DNA from: Algisphaera sp039180025 | GTDB lineage: Bacteria; Planctomycetota; Phycisphaerae; Phycisphaerales; Phycisphaeraceae | DNA: 64,000 nucleotides | NCBI GenBank assembly: GCA_039180025.1 | Contig: JBCDDZ010000004.1 | Coordinates: 1 to 64,000, forward strand | Direction: 5' to 3' | Shown here: one piece after another, positions 9,201 to 17,529 of the stretch | Layout of the letters: each line of letters starts with the position of its first letter | Position numbering within the stretch: position 1 is the first letter of the stretch | Notes under the pieces: generated by a model | Seen by the model: only the letters and a program-made list of their open reading frames with translations | Database searches by the model: none | What the model was told of the DNA's origin: nothing | Position numbers and translations under genes: made by a program

Positions 9201-10876
9201 TCCTGGCCCGCTATCAACTGACCACCCGCCGGGTCAACGAAAGCATCGCCAGCTACCGCGAAGCGATCGCCCTGGAAAACTCATCGACCCGGGCCGCCAG
9301 CCGCGAACTCGCCGACCTGCTCTTCAACTTCGGGCAGCACCAGGCCGCCATCGAGATTTACCAAGACCTCTTCGATCAAGCCGACGAAAACCAGCGGCAA
9401 GCGCTGGGCCGACGGCTCGCCGAAACCTTCCTGCGTGACGAGCAATTCGATCGCGCCCAAACCCTCATCGACACACTCGAAGAAGACGCGACGACCGACG
9501 CCCTCCGCGCGTTGATCGCCAGTCGACAAGGCAACGACCAGCAAGCGCTCGACTATATCAATCGCTCTCTGGAACGAAATAACCGCAACGCCCTGACTTA
9601 TCTCCAGCGTGCCCGGCTCCAGATGCAGGACCCCGCCACGCTGGTAAAGGCTCTCGACGATGTCGACCAAGCCCTCGCGATTAATCCGGACTTTATCCAG
9701 GCCTTCGAGCTCAAAGCCCAGATCCAGGTTCAGCTCAACCAAACGACCGAGGCAACCTACTCTCTCCGCAGCGTCCTGGATCGGGCCCCGGGCAACGACA
9801 ACGCCCGCGCCAGGCTCATCCAGCTCTACCTCGCCGGGGACCGACAACCCGCGGCCGAGGAACTCATCCGAGAAGGGCTCGAACTCAGCCCCAACAACCC
9901 CAACTGGCTGCGGTATCAGGCCGGTCTGGCCTCCGCCCGGGGCGATACCGCCGGCGCAATCGCTAGCCTGGAACGCATTGTCGCAGCCCGGGCGACGCCC
10001 CAAAATATCACCCAGTTGGCGACCCTCTATCTTTCCGACAACCAGCCCCAGGCCGCCGAGAGTCTACTCTCGGAAAACGCGGACTTGCTGTCTGCATCCC
10101 CCGTTTTGCAAGGGCTCCGCGGCCGCGCTTTGGCGAATCTGGGGCAGGAAGCTGCCGCGTCTCGCGTTTTTACCCTCGCTTTGGAACGCAGCACCACGCA
10201 GCAGCAAACCAGCGCGGTGGTCCAATCCATGGCCACCGCGTTAGGCGTCGCCCCGGCCGAAGCGGTGATCGCCGACGCCACCGCCCTCACCGAGCCCCGC
10301 TGGGCGGCGATTGCGATGGCTTCTTTTCTCGCGAACCAGCGGCAATACGACGCCGCGGTCTCTCGCCTCGAAACGCTCCGCGACCAGTCCTCTGCGTCCG
10401 ACCGCGTGGCGATCATCCGAATCGATCAGCTTATCGCTCAGATTCACCTCCAGAGCAGTAATTTCTCTGCCGCTCGCGACGCGTACCTCCACCTGCTCGA
10501 GATCGACCCCGACAACCTCGCGGTGCTCAATAATCTTGCCTATATCATGGCCAATAATCTCGATGCGCCCCAAGAGGCCCTCCCCATCGCCGAGCGTGCC
10601 GCCGAACTCGCTCCGGACAATGCGGAAGTCCTCGATACGCTGGGCTGGACCTATCATCTGGCGGACCAAAACGAAAAAGCCCTCCAAGCCCTACAGTCGA
10701 GTGTTCGCCTCCGTCCGGGCCCCATCAATACCTATCACTTGGGCCGAATCCTCATGGAAGTCGGCGAAAACGACCGTGCCCGGCGGCTCCTGAACCAATC
10801 CATTCAACTCGCCGATCATGCCCGAGACACCGAAACCGCCACTTTGGCCCGTGCCGCACTCCAAAGGCTCCGTTAA
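6203..10876 (+). CDS. Giant TPR-repeat protein of the exosortase/EPS locus (PrsT-like)
   Basis: The 1557-residue protein has one N-terminal membrane anchor (about residues 9-32, hydrophobic VITLTSVLALLIGGTAIFVY) followed almost entirely by tetratricopeptide repeats, with typical units such as ALASYDQALKLRPIFDEGW and AISAYQTALNQKPDNVRAL. Similar large TPR proteins (PrsT family) accompany PEP-CTERM/exosortase exopolysaccharide clusters and are thought to act as periplasmic scaffolds for assembly or export. The anchor here is a plain transmembrane helix and no lipobox is present, unlike the PrsT lipoproteins. It follows the exosortase by about 90 bases and may be cotranscribed with it. Confidence 0.85.
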   Translation: MAGKVNTKFVITLTSVLALLIGGTAIFVYTVVRKSTNELVAEGDRMFYLAENRVVDPQAASPEEFAQAQAERGRDYRLAAGSYARAWNRDPQNVDLLLKYIDARRKMTVRDQFEAKNVLQDVMGRLRQATELRPEDDELLERFYQTIYGWAREFQITNFYEDLFLLASTRLENDPDNIPALKFRGIAKGIQLSDDMDRAQQQLAREDLERVLAVRPQDTDVLHFLARWHLYDANRSARADPESPAVDEGRDLALEYSQQALAAEPNNPQVSVEHLTILMAFSDTYRVAIGRTPEDSDARQTAIERFDQALARVQPVIDGIEADLLQKPEPAVIVQQVAELLPKIERQQRLLERLQSDTSTPAGPAKPHAHLKRTENLLRTAAQTRPDMLLYRLMLANVLKLQLKLDDAHAIYVLARDYPIAGNFEASLRDRVLQQQAVFEVANIELIRAESAQDPARREELLEAADRAVDDLEKASDKDARVLMLRGKIALLRGQSTQAMLYLDQASDLYQGLNIEALLLSARARQAEKQWGAAAARLEQVLQLAGQGRQESIKTNLRLQLAEMLIRSRKLPEAREQLDFALQTEPGNRTAARLLAQWYKTNGENQKAIDTLEAIGDPDAPEIARALAELYGRTGDEGRERELLESQFQQDPANLSVLQALLPLLDDNPQRLDLIDQAQAAGAPENTVALLRLQVAGRDAQTPVSLEELINQFENKDATPLARAVSKAQIYLRYQQLDKAREYYDLARQIDANSDEALLLGFELALRENNFDTARTLANEAGKRDLDLAQGHFFRGRLAAAENNLRQALASYDQALKLRPIFDEGWRQLGQLHVRAGDLSAAISAYQTALNQKPDNVRALTGLAAAYNSQGQYAQALDSLRTAIKYAPRDQTLRNEYLRYELRYGDPNTVLRMRRELAQTQPENTRNRIALALMASGRGDSERALEIIDQTQEDVGLSREIVGARAGILSSAGQPEAGEKTIRDYLESRGQEKTVQDLMLLARYQLTTRRVNESIASYREAIALENSSTRAASRELADLLFNFGQHQAAIEIYQDLFDQADENQRQALGRRLAETFLRDEQFDRAQTLIDTLEEDATTDALRALIASRQGNDQQALDYINRSLERNNRNALTYLQRARLQMQDPATLVKALDDVDQALAINPDFIQAFELKAQIQVQLNQTTEATYSLRSVLDRAPGNDNARARLIQLYLAGDRQPAAEELIREGLELSPNNPNWLRYQAGLASARGDTAGAIASLERIVAARATPQNITQLATLYLSDNQPQAAESLLSENADLLSASPVLQGLRGRALANLGQEAAASRVFTLALERSTTQQQTSAVVQSMATALGVAPAEAVIADATALTEPRWAAIAMASFLANQRQYDAAVSRLETLRDQSSASDRVAIIRIDQLIAQIHLQSSNFSAARDAYLHLLEIDPDNLAVLNNLAYIMANNLDAPQEALPIAERAAELAPDNAEVLDTLGWTYHLADQNEKALQALQSSVRLRPGPINTYHLGRILMEVGENDRARRLLNQSIQLADHARDTETATLARAALQRLR

Positions 10877-11112
10877 AAAACCGGAAACCCTTTGAATTTT
10901 TCTATTTATCGTTCAAACTATACTGACCCGCCCCGTTCATTCCAGCCCCCGGCTCCTGGTTCCCGCCCTAAAACCTGACTCCGACCACCCGCAGGCCCCG
11001 CTGCACGCCCGGCTCGGCCCTAGTGCTCCCCCCACCCTACCCCGTAGAATCCCTTAATTACGCTGCTCGCGACACCATCGTCCAGGCGCCACTTGCCGGG
11101 AGAAAGCCGACC

Positions 11113-13512
11113 ATGACCGCAAACCCCCTCTCCACGATCCCGCCCATCGGCCCCGCCACCGGCATGACCCCGCCCCCCCCGACGGGCAAGCTCAAGCCCA
11201 TCGATCCGGTTCGCCTGCTCCGCCAGCACATCTTGATCCTGGTGGTCACCGGCGTCATCGGTGCGGTCTGCGGCAGCGCGCTCTACTACGTGCTCCGTAA
11301 AACCTCGCCGAAGTACACCTCTTCAGCACAGCTCCTGGTCGATGCCCGCCAAGCCACCAACCCCTGGGACGTGGCCACCGGCTCGGGCCTCGGCTCCAGC
11401 TCCGACGCCACCAGCTTCATGAACAACGAGTCGAACTTCATCCGGTCCGACGAAATCATCCGCGACGCCCTGGTCCGCGACGACGTGCAGCAGACCAGTT
11501 GGTATCGCAGCTTCAAAGGCGACAATCGGCGTGCCCGCGAGGAAATGCAAGAGAACATGCTCCGGGTCAACCCCATCCCCCGGACCACGCTTATCAATCT
11601 TTCGATGACCGCCCCGAACCCCGATGATTCCCGGGTGCTGCTACGCGAAGTGGTCGAAACGTATCTCAACCGCAAAAAACTCCTCAACGACCAAGCGGGC
11701 AGCAGCCTCCGGCGGCTCTTTCTCAGCGAAGAAAACCGCTCCGACGATGATGTCCGCAGTATCCGTAACTCCATGCGACGCTTTATCGCCGACAACGATA
11801 TCAAGACGCTCGGCGTTGCCGCTTCCGAAGAACAAATTACTTTCAACACCCTCACCCGCCAGCAGCTTGAGCTCAAATCCTTCCTCGCTGCGGCCCAGGG
11901 CAGCTACCAATCCCTGCTGCAAACCGCCAATAACCCCGAGATGACCGACGAGGAAAACGCCTACCTCAAGTCGCTCCCACAGATCGCTACCCGGCAGGAA
12001 GAACTCCGCACCCTGGAAGAAAACCGCCGACAGCTTCTCGACTCGGGCAAGCAGGAAAACCACCCGCAGATCAAATTGCTCGACGGCCGCCGAGACGCCG
12101 TCGAATTCAAGCTGCAGCGTGAACTCGAAAAAGAGCTCGGAGAACTCCGCGCCCTACAGATCCAGTCGGCCGCCAAAAACGTGGAGGGCCTTATCGCCCA
12201 GTTGGCCGCGCTCGAACCCGACTTGGCCGCCACTTCTACCCGGCTACAGGAACTCACCCAACGCCTCAACGAATACTCGGCGCTCGAAATCGACCTCGAG
12301 ATCGCCATGGCCAAGAAGCAGCGTGCCGACGCCGCCCTCGACGAACTGCGACAGATCAGTAAGCGTGAAGACTACGTGCGTGTCCGTATCCAGACCGGCG
12401 CGAGCGAAGCACAGCTTACGTTCCCCAAGCTCATCGTCGTGCCCGGTGTCACGTTCCTCATGATCGGTGCCATCGGCGGGCTCCTGGTCCTCCGCGAGAT
12501 GCTCGACCAACGGGTACGGAGCCCACAAGACCTGAAACTTCTGCCGCTCGAAACCAACCTGCTCGGCTTGGTGCCTCACGCTTCCGAAGACCCCTCGGGG
12601 GGGAGCACCCCCGAACGCACGGTCGAGCTTTCGCCCACCGGCCTCCTGACCGAGTCTTATCGTCAAGTCCGTACGGCCGTCCTCTCCAAGATGGACCGCC
12701 GCGGCTATAAAACGCTTGTCTGCGTCTCCGCTCAGCCCAAAGCGGGGACATCCACCGTGGTTCAGAACCTGGCGGCCAGCCTCGCCTATAACGGCCGCAG
12801 CGTGCTGATCGTCGATGCGAACTTCCGGCGACCCGCTCAGCACACGTTCCTGAACTGCGACAATCGTCGCGGGCTCGTCGATGTCTTGAAAGACGATGCC
12901 TCGCTCGATGACGTGATCGTCAATCACTCGGACATGTCTCTCGCCCTGCTGCCTACGGGACTCGCCTCGGACGCCCCGCCGGAAATGCTCGAAGGCTCCG
13001 CCTTCCGGGCGCTGCTGGGCGACCTTGAAACCCGCTACGACATTGTCCTGATCGACACCCCCCCGGCCCTCCTGACCTCCGACAGCCAGATGCTTTCGAA
13101 ACACGTCGATGCCATCGCCGTGATCGTACAAGCCGGTGAAGACAAACGGGGGATGCTCGGCCGCATGCTCGGCCAACTCGACGGGCAACGCGCCGACGTC
13201 CTGGGTATCATCCTCAATGGCGTGAAGTCTTCGGCGGGCGGCTATTTCCGGAAATCTTACGAAGATTTCTACCGCTACCGCCAAACCGAAGCCGAGCCGA
13301 AACGCCCGGCCAGCAAGAAATCCGCGAAAGCAAAAAAGAAGGCGGCCTCCGACCGCCAGTTCGATCCCGCTCGTGATGGCGACTTAGACCTCGACAACCT
13401 GAAAACCTCGGACTCCGCCGCGGCCATCGCTCCCGCACCCGCCCACGAATCTCTCGACCTCGATGATGATCTGGATATCGATCTCAACTTGGACGATTTA
13501 GATGGTAAGTAA
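11113..13512 (+). CDS. Wzz/BY-kinase-like polysaccharide chain-length protein with atypical P-loop
   Basis: The architecture is that of a polysaccharide co-polymerase fused to a bacterial tyrosine kinase domain. An N-terminal Wzz segment has a membrane helix near residues 38-60, a long coiled coil spans about 160-430, and a second helix lies near 445. A P-loop ATPase domain starts at about 530. It has Walker A' (VLIVDANFRRP) and Walker B (IVLIDTPPALL), but Walker A reads PKAGTST, with Thr546 where the lysine of GKST is expected. A tyrosine cluster (YFRKSYEDFYRYRQ) precedes a Lys-rich and then strongly acidic tail rich in Asp and Leu. ATG 11113 is chosen after GGGAGAAAG; an upstream in-frame GTG at 11023 lacks support. 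Confidence 0.87.
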   Translation: MTANPLSTIPPIGPATGMTPPPPTGKLKPIDPVRLLRQHILILVVTGVIGAVCGSALYYVLRKTSPKYTSSAQLLVDARQATNPWDVATGSGLGSSSDATSFMNNESNFIRSDEIIRDALVRDDVQQTSWYRSFKGDNRRAREEMQENMLRVNPIPRTTLINLSMTAPNPDDSRVLLREVVETYLNRKKLLNDQAGSSLRRLFLSEENRSDDDVRSIRNSMRRFIADNDIKTLGVAASEEQITFNTLTRQQLELKSFLAAAQGSYQSLLQTANNPEMTDEENAYLKSLPQIATRQEELRTLEENRRQLLDSGKQENHPQIKLLDGRRDAVEFKLQRELEKELGELRALQIQSAAKNVEGLIAQLAALEPDLAATSTRLQELTQRLNEYSALEIDLEIAMAKKQRADAALDELRQISKREDYVRVRIQTGASEAQLTFPKLIVVPGVTFLMIGAIGGLLVLREMLDQRVRSPQDLKLLPLETNLLGLVPHASEDPSGGSTPERTVELSPTGLLTESYRQVRTAVLSKMDRRGYKTLVCVSAQPKAGTSTVVQNLAASLAYNGRSVLIVDANFRRPAQHTFLNCDNRRGLVDVLKDDASLDDVIVNHSDMSLALLPTGLASDAPPEMLEGSAFRALLGDLETRYDIVLIDTPPALLTSDSQMLSKHVDAIAVIVQAGEDKRGMLGRMLGQLDGQRADVLGIILNGVKSSAGGYFRKSYEDFYRYRQTEAEPKRPASKKSAKAKKKAASDRQFDPARDGDLDLDNLKTSDSAAAIAPAPAHESLDLDDDLDIDLNLDDLDGK

Positions 13513-13758
13513 AGTCGGAGGCGACCGCCGCGTACCTTTACGGCGTCTATCGAGAGGGTTCCGCTTTGCCCGCTGGGCGCTTATGGTCTAGCAGCATTTA
13601 CCGCCACACCGTCTCGGGCAGGTGCGACTTTAATCTCGATGATCTCACGACCAGGCTGCCTTTTCCGCCGTCTCGCCTCTTCCCTCAACCTTGAATATCA
13701 CTACGCTCGTCATCGACATTCCGGGGCTAACGCGATTTCACCTAGCGGACCCTAGACC

Positions 13759-14778
13759 TTGGACACCCACTCGATCATCACCGGAGGCGCAGGCTTTATC
13801 GGCTCCCATCTCGCGGAACGCCTGACCGCTGCCGGCCACCGCCTGACGCTAGTCGATGATCTTTCCACGGGTCAGCGTTCCAATATCCAGCACCTCTTAG
13901 GCGATCGCTGCAAACTGGTGGAAGCCTGTGCGGCCGAAGCTCTGACGGCTCCCGGCTTTCTCGACTCGGCCGACCGGGTTTTCCACCTCGCCGCGGCCGT
14001 GGGTGTCAAGCTGGTGGTCGATGACCCGTCGGCGATGATCCGAAACAACATCGAACAGACCGACGCGGTGCTCCACGCCGCCGCCGAAGCCCGCGTGCCC
14101 GTGCTCCTCACCTCGTCCAGCGAGGTCTACGGCAAGTGTCCGGTTCTGCCCCTGCACGAGGACATGGAACTGGTGTACGGCCCCACCACCGCGTCGCGCT
14201 GGAGCTACGGTTTAACCAAAGCGCTCGACGAACATCTCGCGCTGGACCTTGCCCGACGTGCGAGCCTGGACACGGTCGTCGTCCGGCTTTTCAACACCAT
14301 CGGACCCCGCCAGATCGGCCGATACGGCATGGTCGTCCCCCGTTTCGTCGCCCAAGCCGCCGCGGGGCAAGACCTCACACTTTACGGAGACGGTAAGCAG
14401 ACCCGAGCGTTTTGTGACGTCCGGGACGTCGCCGCCGCGCTCCACCAACTTCTGGAAACTCCCGATGCCTATGGCCGCGTTTTCAACGTCGGCTCGACTT
14501 CCCCGATCACGATCGACACGCTCGCCGACCGGGTCCAGCAAGCCGCGGAATACGCGGGTTTTGCCCCGGTGGGCAAAACCTACCTGCCTTACGAAGCCGC
14601 GTACGGGCAGGGCTTCGAAGACCCTCCCCACCGCCTCCCCGATATCACCCGGCTCGAGGACACGATCGGCTTCACGCCCCAGATCGCTCTCGAACAAACA
14701 CTCGCCGAGTTGTTCGCCGATGCCGCCCGCCGCAATAATTCCGCCACCTCGACCCTTAGTACCGAGGAAAGGCTTTGA
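13759..14778 (+). CDS. NAD-dependent sugar-nucleotide epimerase/dehydratase
   Basis: This is an extended short-chain dehydrogenase that modifies nucleotide-activated sugars for the exopolysaccharide. The N-terminal nucleotide-binding motif TGGAGFIGSHL, the SSSEVYG segment and the catalytic YGLTK (YxxxK) are all present, and FNTIGPRQ and GDGKQTRAFCDVRDV match UDP-glucuronate decarboxylase and GDP-mannose/UDP-glucose epimerase relatives. The specific reaction cannot be assigned. The start is TTG 13759, immediately before the conserved motif, without a clear ribosome-binding site. The stop overlaps the next gene by four bases, so the two are translationally coupled. Confidence 0.88.
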   Translation: MDTHSIITGGAGFIGSHLAERLTAAGHRLTLVDDLSTGQRSNIQHLLGDRCKLVEACAAEALTAPGFLDSADRVFHLAAAVGVKLVVDDPSAMIRNNIEQTDAVLHAAAEARVPVLLTSSSEVYGKCPVLPLHEDMELVYGPTTASRWSYGLTKALDEHLALDLARRASLDTVVVRLFNTIGPRQIGRYGMVVPRFVAQAAAGQDLTLYGDGKQTRAFCDVRDVAAALHQLLETPDAYGRVFNVGSTSPITIDTLADRVQQAAEYAGFAPVGKTYLPYEAAYGQGFEDPPHRLPDITRLEDTIGFTPQIALEQTLAELFADAARRNNSATSTLSTEERL

Positions 14779-16100
14779 TCTTGTCGACCCCGTGGATCCA
14801 GACCGCCTTGGCTCAGACGCCGCTCGTTCCCGAGCGGGCTGAAACCAGCTTCGTCTCCCCTCTGGCGCCTTACGCGAGCGTGTTTGTGGTGGCGCTGCTC
14901 GTTTCGATCATCGCCACGCCCCTCATGCGGAAACTCGCCGCGACCCACGGCGTCGTCGATTGGCCGGACCTTAAACGAAAAAACCACGCCCGCCCCGTCG
15001 CCTACCTCGGCGGCGTGGCCATCCTTTTAGGTTGGATCGCGGGCATCATGGTCAGTTACACGGTCAATCCTCAATGGGTCAGCAGCGGCAGCCCCACGCT
15101 CCAACTCGAAAGCTTTCCGCTCTCGATCTTGATCGGGGCGGGGGTGATTACGTGTATCGGTTTATACGACGACGTCTACGGCACGACCGCTCGCGTCAAA
15201 ATCGGCGGGCAGCTCTTCGCGACCGCCGCGTTGACTTGGGATCGTATTGGCATCAACCTCACCGAACAGCTCTTCGGCCTCGTCGGCCTGGCCCCCCCCG
15301 ACTCCGTGATCTACATGAGCGCGACCCTGTTGGTGGCGCTTTTTGTTCTCGGGGGCTGCAATGCGGTGAACCTCATCGACGGGCTCGACGGGCTCGCTTC
15401 GGGCGTGGTCGTGATCGCGATGGTGGGCTTTCTTGCGATTGCGCTGCTGGTCAATTTCTATCCCAACGATCCTCAGGCCATCCTCGATAATCCCAAACGG
15501 ATTATTCTGTGCCTTGCCGCCATCGGCGCTATCCTGGGTTTTCTGCCGTACAACTTCAATCCCGCCAGCATTTTTATGGGCGACGCGGGCTCGCTGCTTC
15601 TGGGCTTCCTCAGCGTCAGCGCGATCCTCCTGTTCGGCGACGCCGGAGGATATTCCCTCAAACTGGTTACCGCCGCGCTCATCGTCTTCGCCGTGCCCAT
15701 CACCGACACTTCGCTGGCCATTGTCCGGCGTAAACTCCGCGGGCAACCTATCTTCTCTCCCGACAACCAGCACCTGCACCACCTGCTCCGGAAAACCGGG
15801 CTCACCGTGAAGCAGTCCGTCTCGGTCATGTATGCCGCCGCGATTGTTTTCGGCTTGATCGGGGTTGGCACCGTCGCCTTTCAACTCCAGTGGCGCTATT
15901 CGTTGGCCATCGTTTTCGTAATCTACGGCCTGATTATGGTTGCCGCTTTCAGATACGGTGCGTACTGCATCGCGCTGGAGCGACTCGCCAAGACCCCGAT
16001 CTCCGATGCCTCCCCGCCTTTGCCCGTGCGCCCATCAACGCCGAAGGCCGCACCACCCGACGACCCCCCTCTCGCCTCCCCCGCTCGCCAGCAGCCTTAG
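14775..16100 (+). CDS. Undecaprenyl-phosphate N-acetylglucosaminyl/hexosaminyl 1-phosphate transferase (WecA/TagO type)
   Basis: This polytopic membrane enzyme transfers a sugar-1-phosphate to undecaprenyl phosphate and starts repeat-unit synthesis. The PNPT-superfamily motifs are present: KNHARPVAYLGG, GLYDDVYG (Mg-binding aspartates), NLIDGLDGLASG, FMGDAGSLLLGF and the cytosolic histidine motif DNQHLHHLLRK. About 11 hydrophobic segments are visible. TTG 14775 is the start, with GAGGAAAGG four bases upstream and a TTGA overlap with the previous stop. The C-terminal 40 residues are proline- and alanine-rich. It closes the exopolysaccharide block. Confidence 0.92.
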   Translation: MILSTPWIQTALAQTPLVPERAETSFVSPLAPYASVFVVALLVSIIATPLMRKLAATHGVVDWPDLKRKNHARPVAYLGGVAILLGWIAGIMVSYTVNPQWVSSGSPTLQLESFPLSILIGAGVITCIGLYDDVYGTTARVKIGGQLFATAALTWDRIGINLTEQLFGLVGLAPPDSVIYMSATLLVALFVLGGCNAVNLIDGLDGLASGVVVIAMVGFLAIALLVNFYPNDPQAILDNPKRIILCLAAIGAILGFLPYNFNPASIFMGDAGSLLLGFLSVSAILLFGDAGGYSLKLVTAALIVFAVPITDTSLAIVRRKLRGQPIFSPDNQHLHHLLRKTGLTVKQSVSVMYAAAIVFGLIGVGTVAFQLQWRYSLAIVFVIYGLIMVAAFRYGAYCIALERLAKTPISDASPPLPVRPSTPKAAPPDDPPLASPARQQP

Positions 16101-16115
16101 CCCACCCGAAGCGCC

Positions 16116-16143
16116 TTGCAGACGACACGCCGACGGATACAAT
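16116..16143 (+). promoter_or_regulatory. Probable sigma70-type promoter of rpsB-tsf
   Basis: TTGCAG (16116-16121) and TACAAT (16138-16143) are separated by 16 bases. They lie just after the wecA-like stop and just before a structured leader, so transcription would start near 16150 and give an rpsB leader of about 330 bases. Confidence 0.55.
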
Positions 16144-16150
16144 AGAAAAT

Positions 16151-16232
16151 TGCAGCAGAGTTGCTGCACACTGTTAGGGTCTAAAACGTGACTGTCTCCG
16201 GCTAGGGAGACCCTTCACCACGTTTTGGACCC
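16151..16232 (+). promoter_or_regulatory. Structured 5' leader of rpsB (tandem hairpins)
   Basis: Two hairpins lie directly behind the predicted start. The first is a perfect 7-bp stem, TGCAGCA-GAGT-TGCTGCA (16151-16168). The second is a 14-bp outer stem (16177-16190 with 16219-16232, one G-U pair) that encloses an inner 6-bp stem GTCTCC/GGAGAC (16194-16199 with 16206-16211) and a 6-base loop. No T-run follows, so it is not a simple terminator. Ribosomal-protein operons, including rpsB, are often autoregulated by their product binding the leader. That role here is inferred from position and structure. The rest of the leader (16233-16479) has no gene. Confidence 0.5.
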
Positions 16233-16479
16233 GTTTTGTATTCAGTGCTCTCGGATACGGCGTTGGCGGACTGTATTTAACCGTCGATCGCCTCCCCTTC
16301 GATGCCCTGTTGCCCTAACCGGGTTCCCTGCATCTGGGACGATTGCACCACGCCCCACGTGTCAGACAAGTCTGTCGCGGCTTCCGCCCCGGCGAACACG
16401 ACACGGTTTAAATCCCCCCGGGACGGCTCGAAACCAGGGCTCCCCCTGAACCGCAAGCCCCCTCGCTCAGGAGTTCACC

Positions 16480-17358
16480 ATGGCCTCGCTCGTTAACGAC
16501 CTCATCGAAGCCGGCATCCACTTCGGACACCGCTCGACCCACTGGAACCCGAAGATGGCCCCCTATATCTTCGGCAAACGCAACCGTATCCACATCATCG
16601 ACGTCAAGCAGACCATCAAGGGACTGCTCCTGGCCCGAAAATTCGTCACCAACACCGTCGCCCAAGGCAAGGACGTGCTCTTCGTCGGCACCAAACGCCA
16701 GGCCCGCAACATCATCGAAAAGCACGTCACCGAGTGCGGGATGCACTACTGCACCGAGCGCTGGCTCGGCGGGACGCTCACGAATTTTTCGACCATTCGG
16801 CAACGCCTCAAACGGCTCGAAGAACTCGAACGCATCGAAGAGTCCGGCGAAATGAAGAGCTACTCCAAGAAAATGGAGTCGCAGCTCAACCGTGAAAAAT
16901 CCAAGATCCTGCGGAACCTCGAAGGCATCCGCAACATGAACAAGCTCCCGGGCCTTATGGTCGTGATCGACGTCAACGCCGAGACCAATGCGGTGAAAGA
17001 AGCCCGCAAGCTCGGCATCCCCACGGTGTGCCTTATCGACACCGATTCCGACCCCGACTTCGCGGACATCCCGATCCCCGGCAACGACGACGCCATGCGG
17101 GCGATCGAAGTGGTGATCGACCAGCTCTGCCGGGCCGTGAACGAAGGCAAGCAGAGCCGCACCGTCTCGGCTGAGGGAGCCGATACGCCGGGACCCGGAG
17201 GCCAGGGCGGACCCCAAAAACGCAAGCGCAGCAGCCGAGCCCAGTTCTCTGCCGACGCCGCGGCTCCCGCCGATGCTGCCCCGGCTCCGCCGGCCCCCGC
17301 GTCGGGCGAAACCCCCGCGCCTGCCGATCCCGCCACTCAGCCCGCTTCGACTAGTTAA
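16480..17358 (+). CDS. rpsB: 30S ribosomal protein S2
   Basis: S2 is a late-assembling protein of the small ribosomal subunit. It opens with the family pattern LIEAGIHFGHRSTHWNPKMAPYIFG and contains RWLGGTLTNFSTI, VVIDVNAETNAVKEA and GIPTVCLIDTDSDPD. ATG 16480 has CAGGAG at a good distance. The conserved core ends near residue 235, after which comes a non-conserved tail of about 55 residues with a basic KRKRSSR patch and then Ala/Pro-rich sequence. Such tails are seen in high-GC phyla. tsf follows 171 bases downstream in the usual order. Confidence 0.98.
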   Translation: MASLVNDLIEAGIHFGHRSTHWNPKMAPYIFGKRNRIHIIDVKQTIKGLLLARKFVTNTVAQGKDVLFVGTKRQARNIIEKHVTECGMHYCTERWLGGTLTNFSTIRQRLKRLEELERIEESGEMKSYSKKMESQLNREKSKILRNLEGIRNMNKLPGLMVVIDVNAETNAVKEARKLGIPTVCLIDTDSDPDFADIPIPGNDDAMRAIEVVIDQLCRAVNEGKQSRTVSAEGADTPGPGGQGGPQKRKRSSRAQFSADAAAPADAAPAPPAPASGETPAPADPATQPASTS

Positions 17359-17529
17359 TACCCCCGTCCGCCTCAACCGCCAATGCCCTTGGGCAGCGGT
17401 TACCGGCTGACCCGGTTGGCGTCAGCCGGTGCTCGGCGACTCTTAGGAAAGCTCCGCTTTCTACCGCTGTCGTCCCGCAGAACTTTACTGTTATCCCGCC
17501 CGTTAACCTTTCCCGTGGAGAACCTCACC

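Noticed and set aside
10919..10924. TATACT upstream of the autokinase-like gene as a -10 element
   Set aside because: No -35 hexamer at a suitable distance; too weak to list as a promoter.
12244..13284. 346-codon open frame opposite the autokinase-like gene
   Set aside because: Antisense shadow; the + strand product has clear ATPase motifs.
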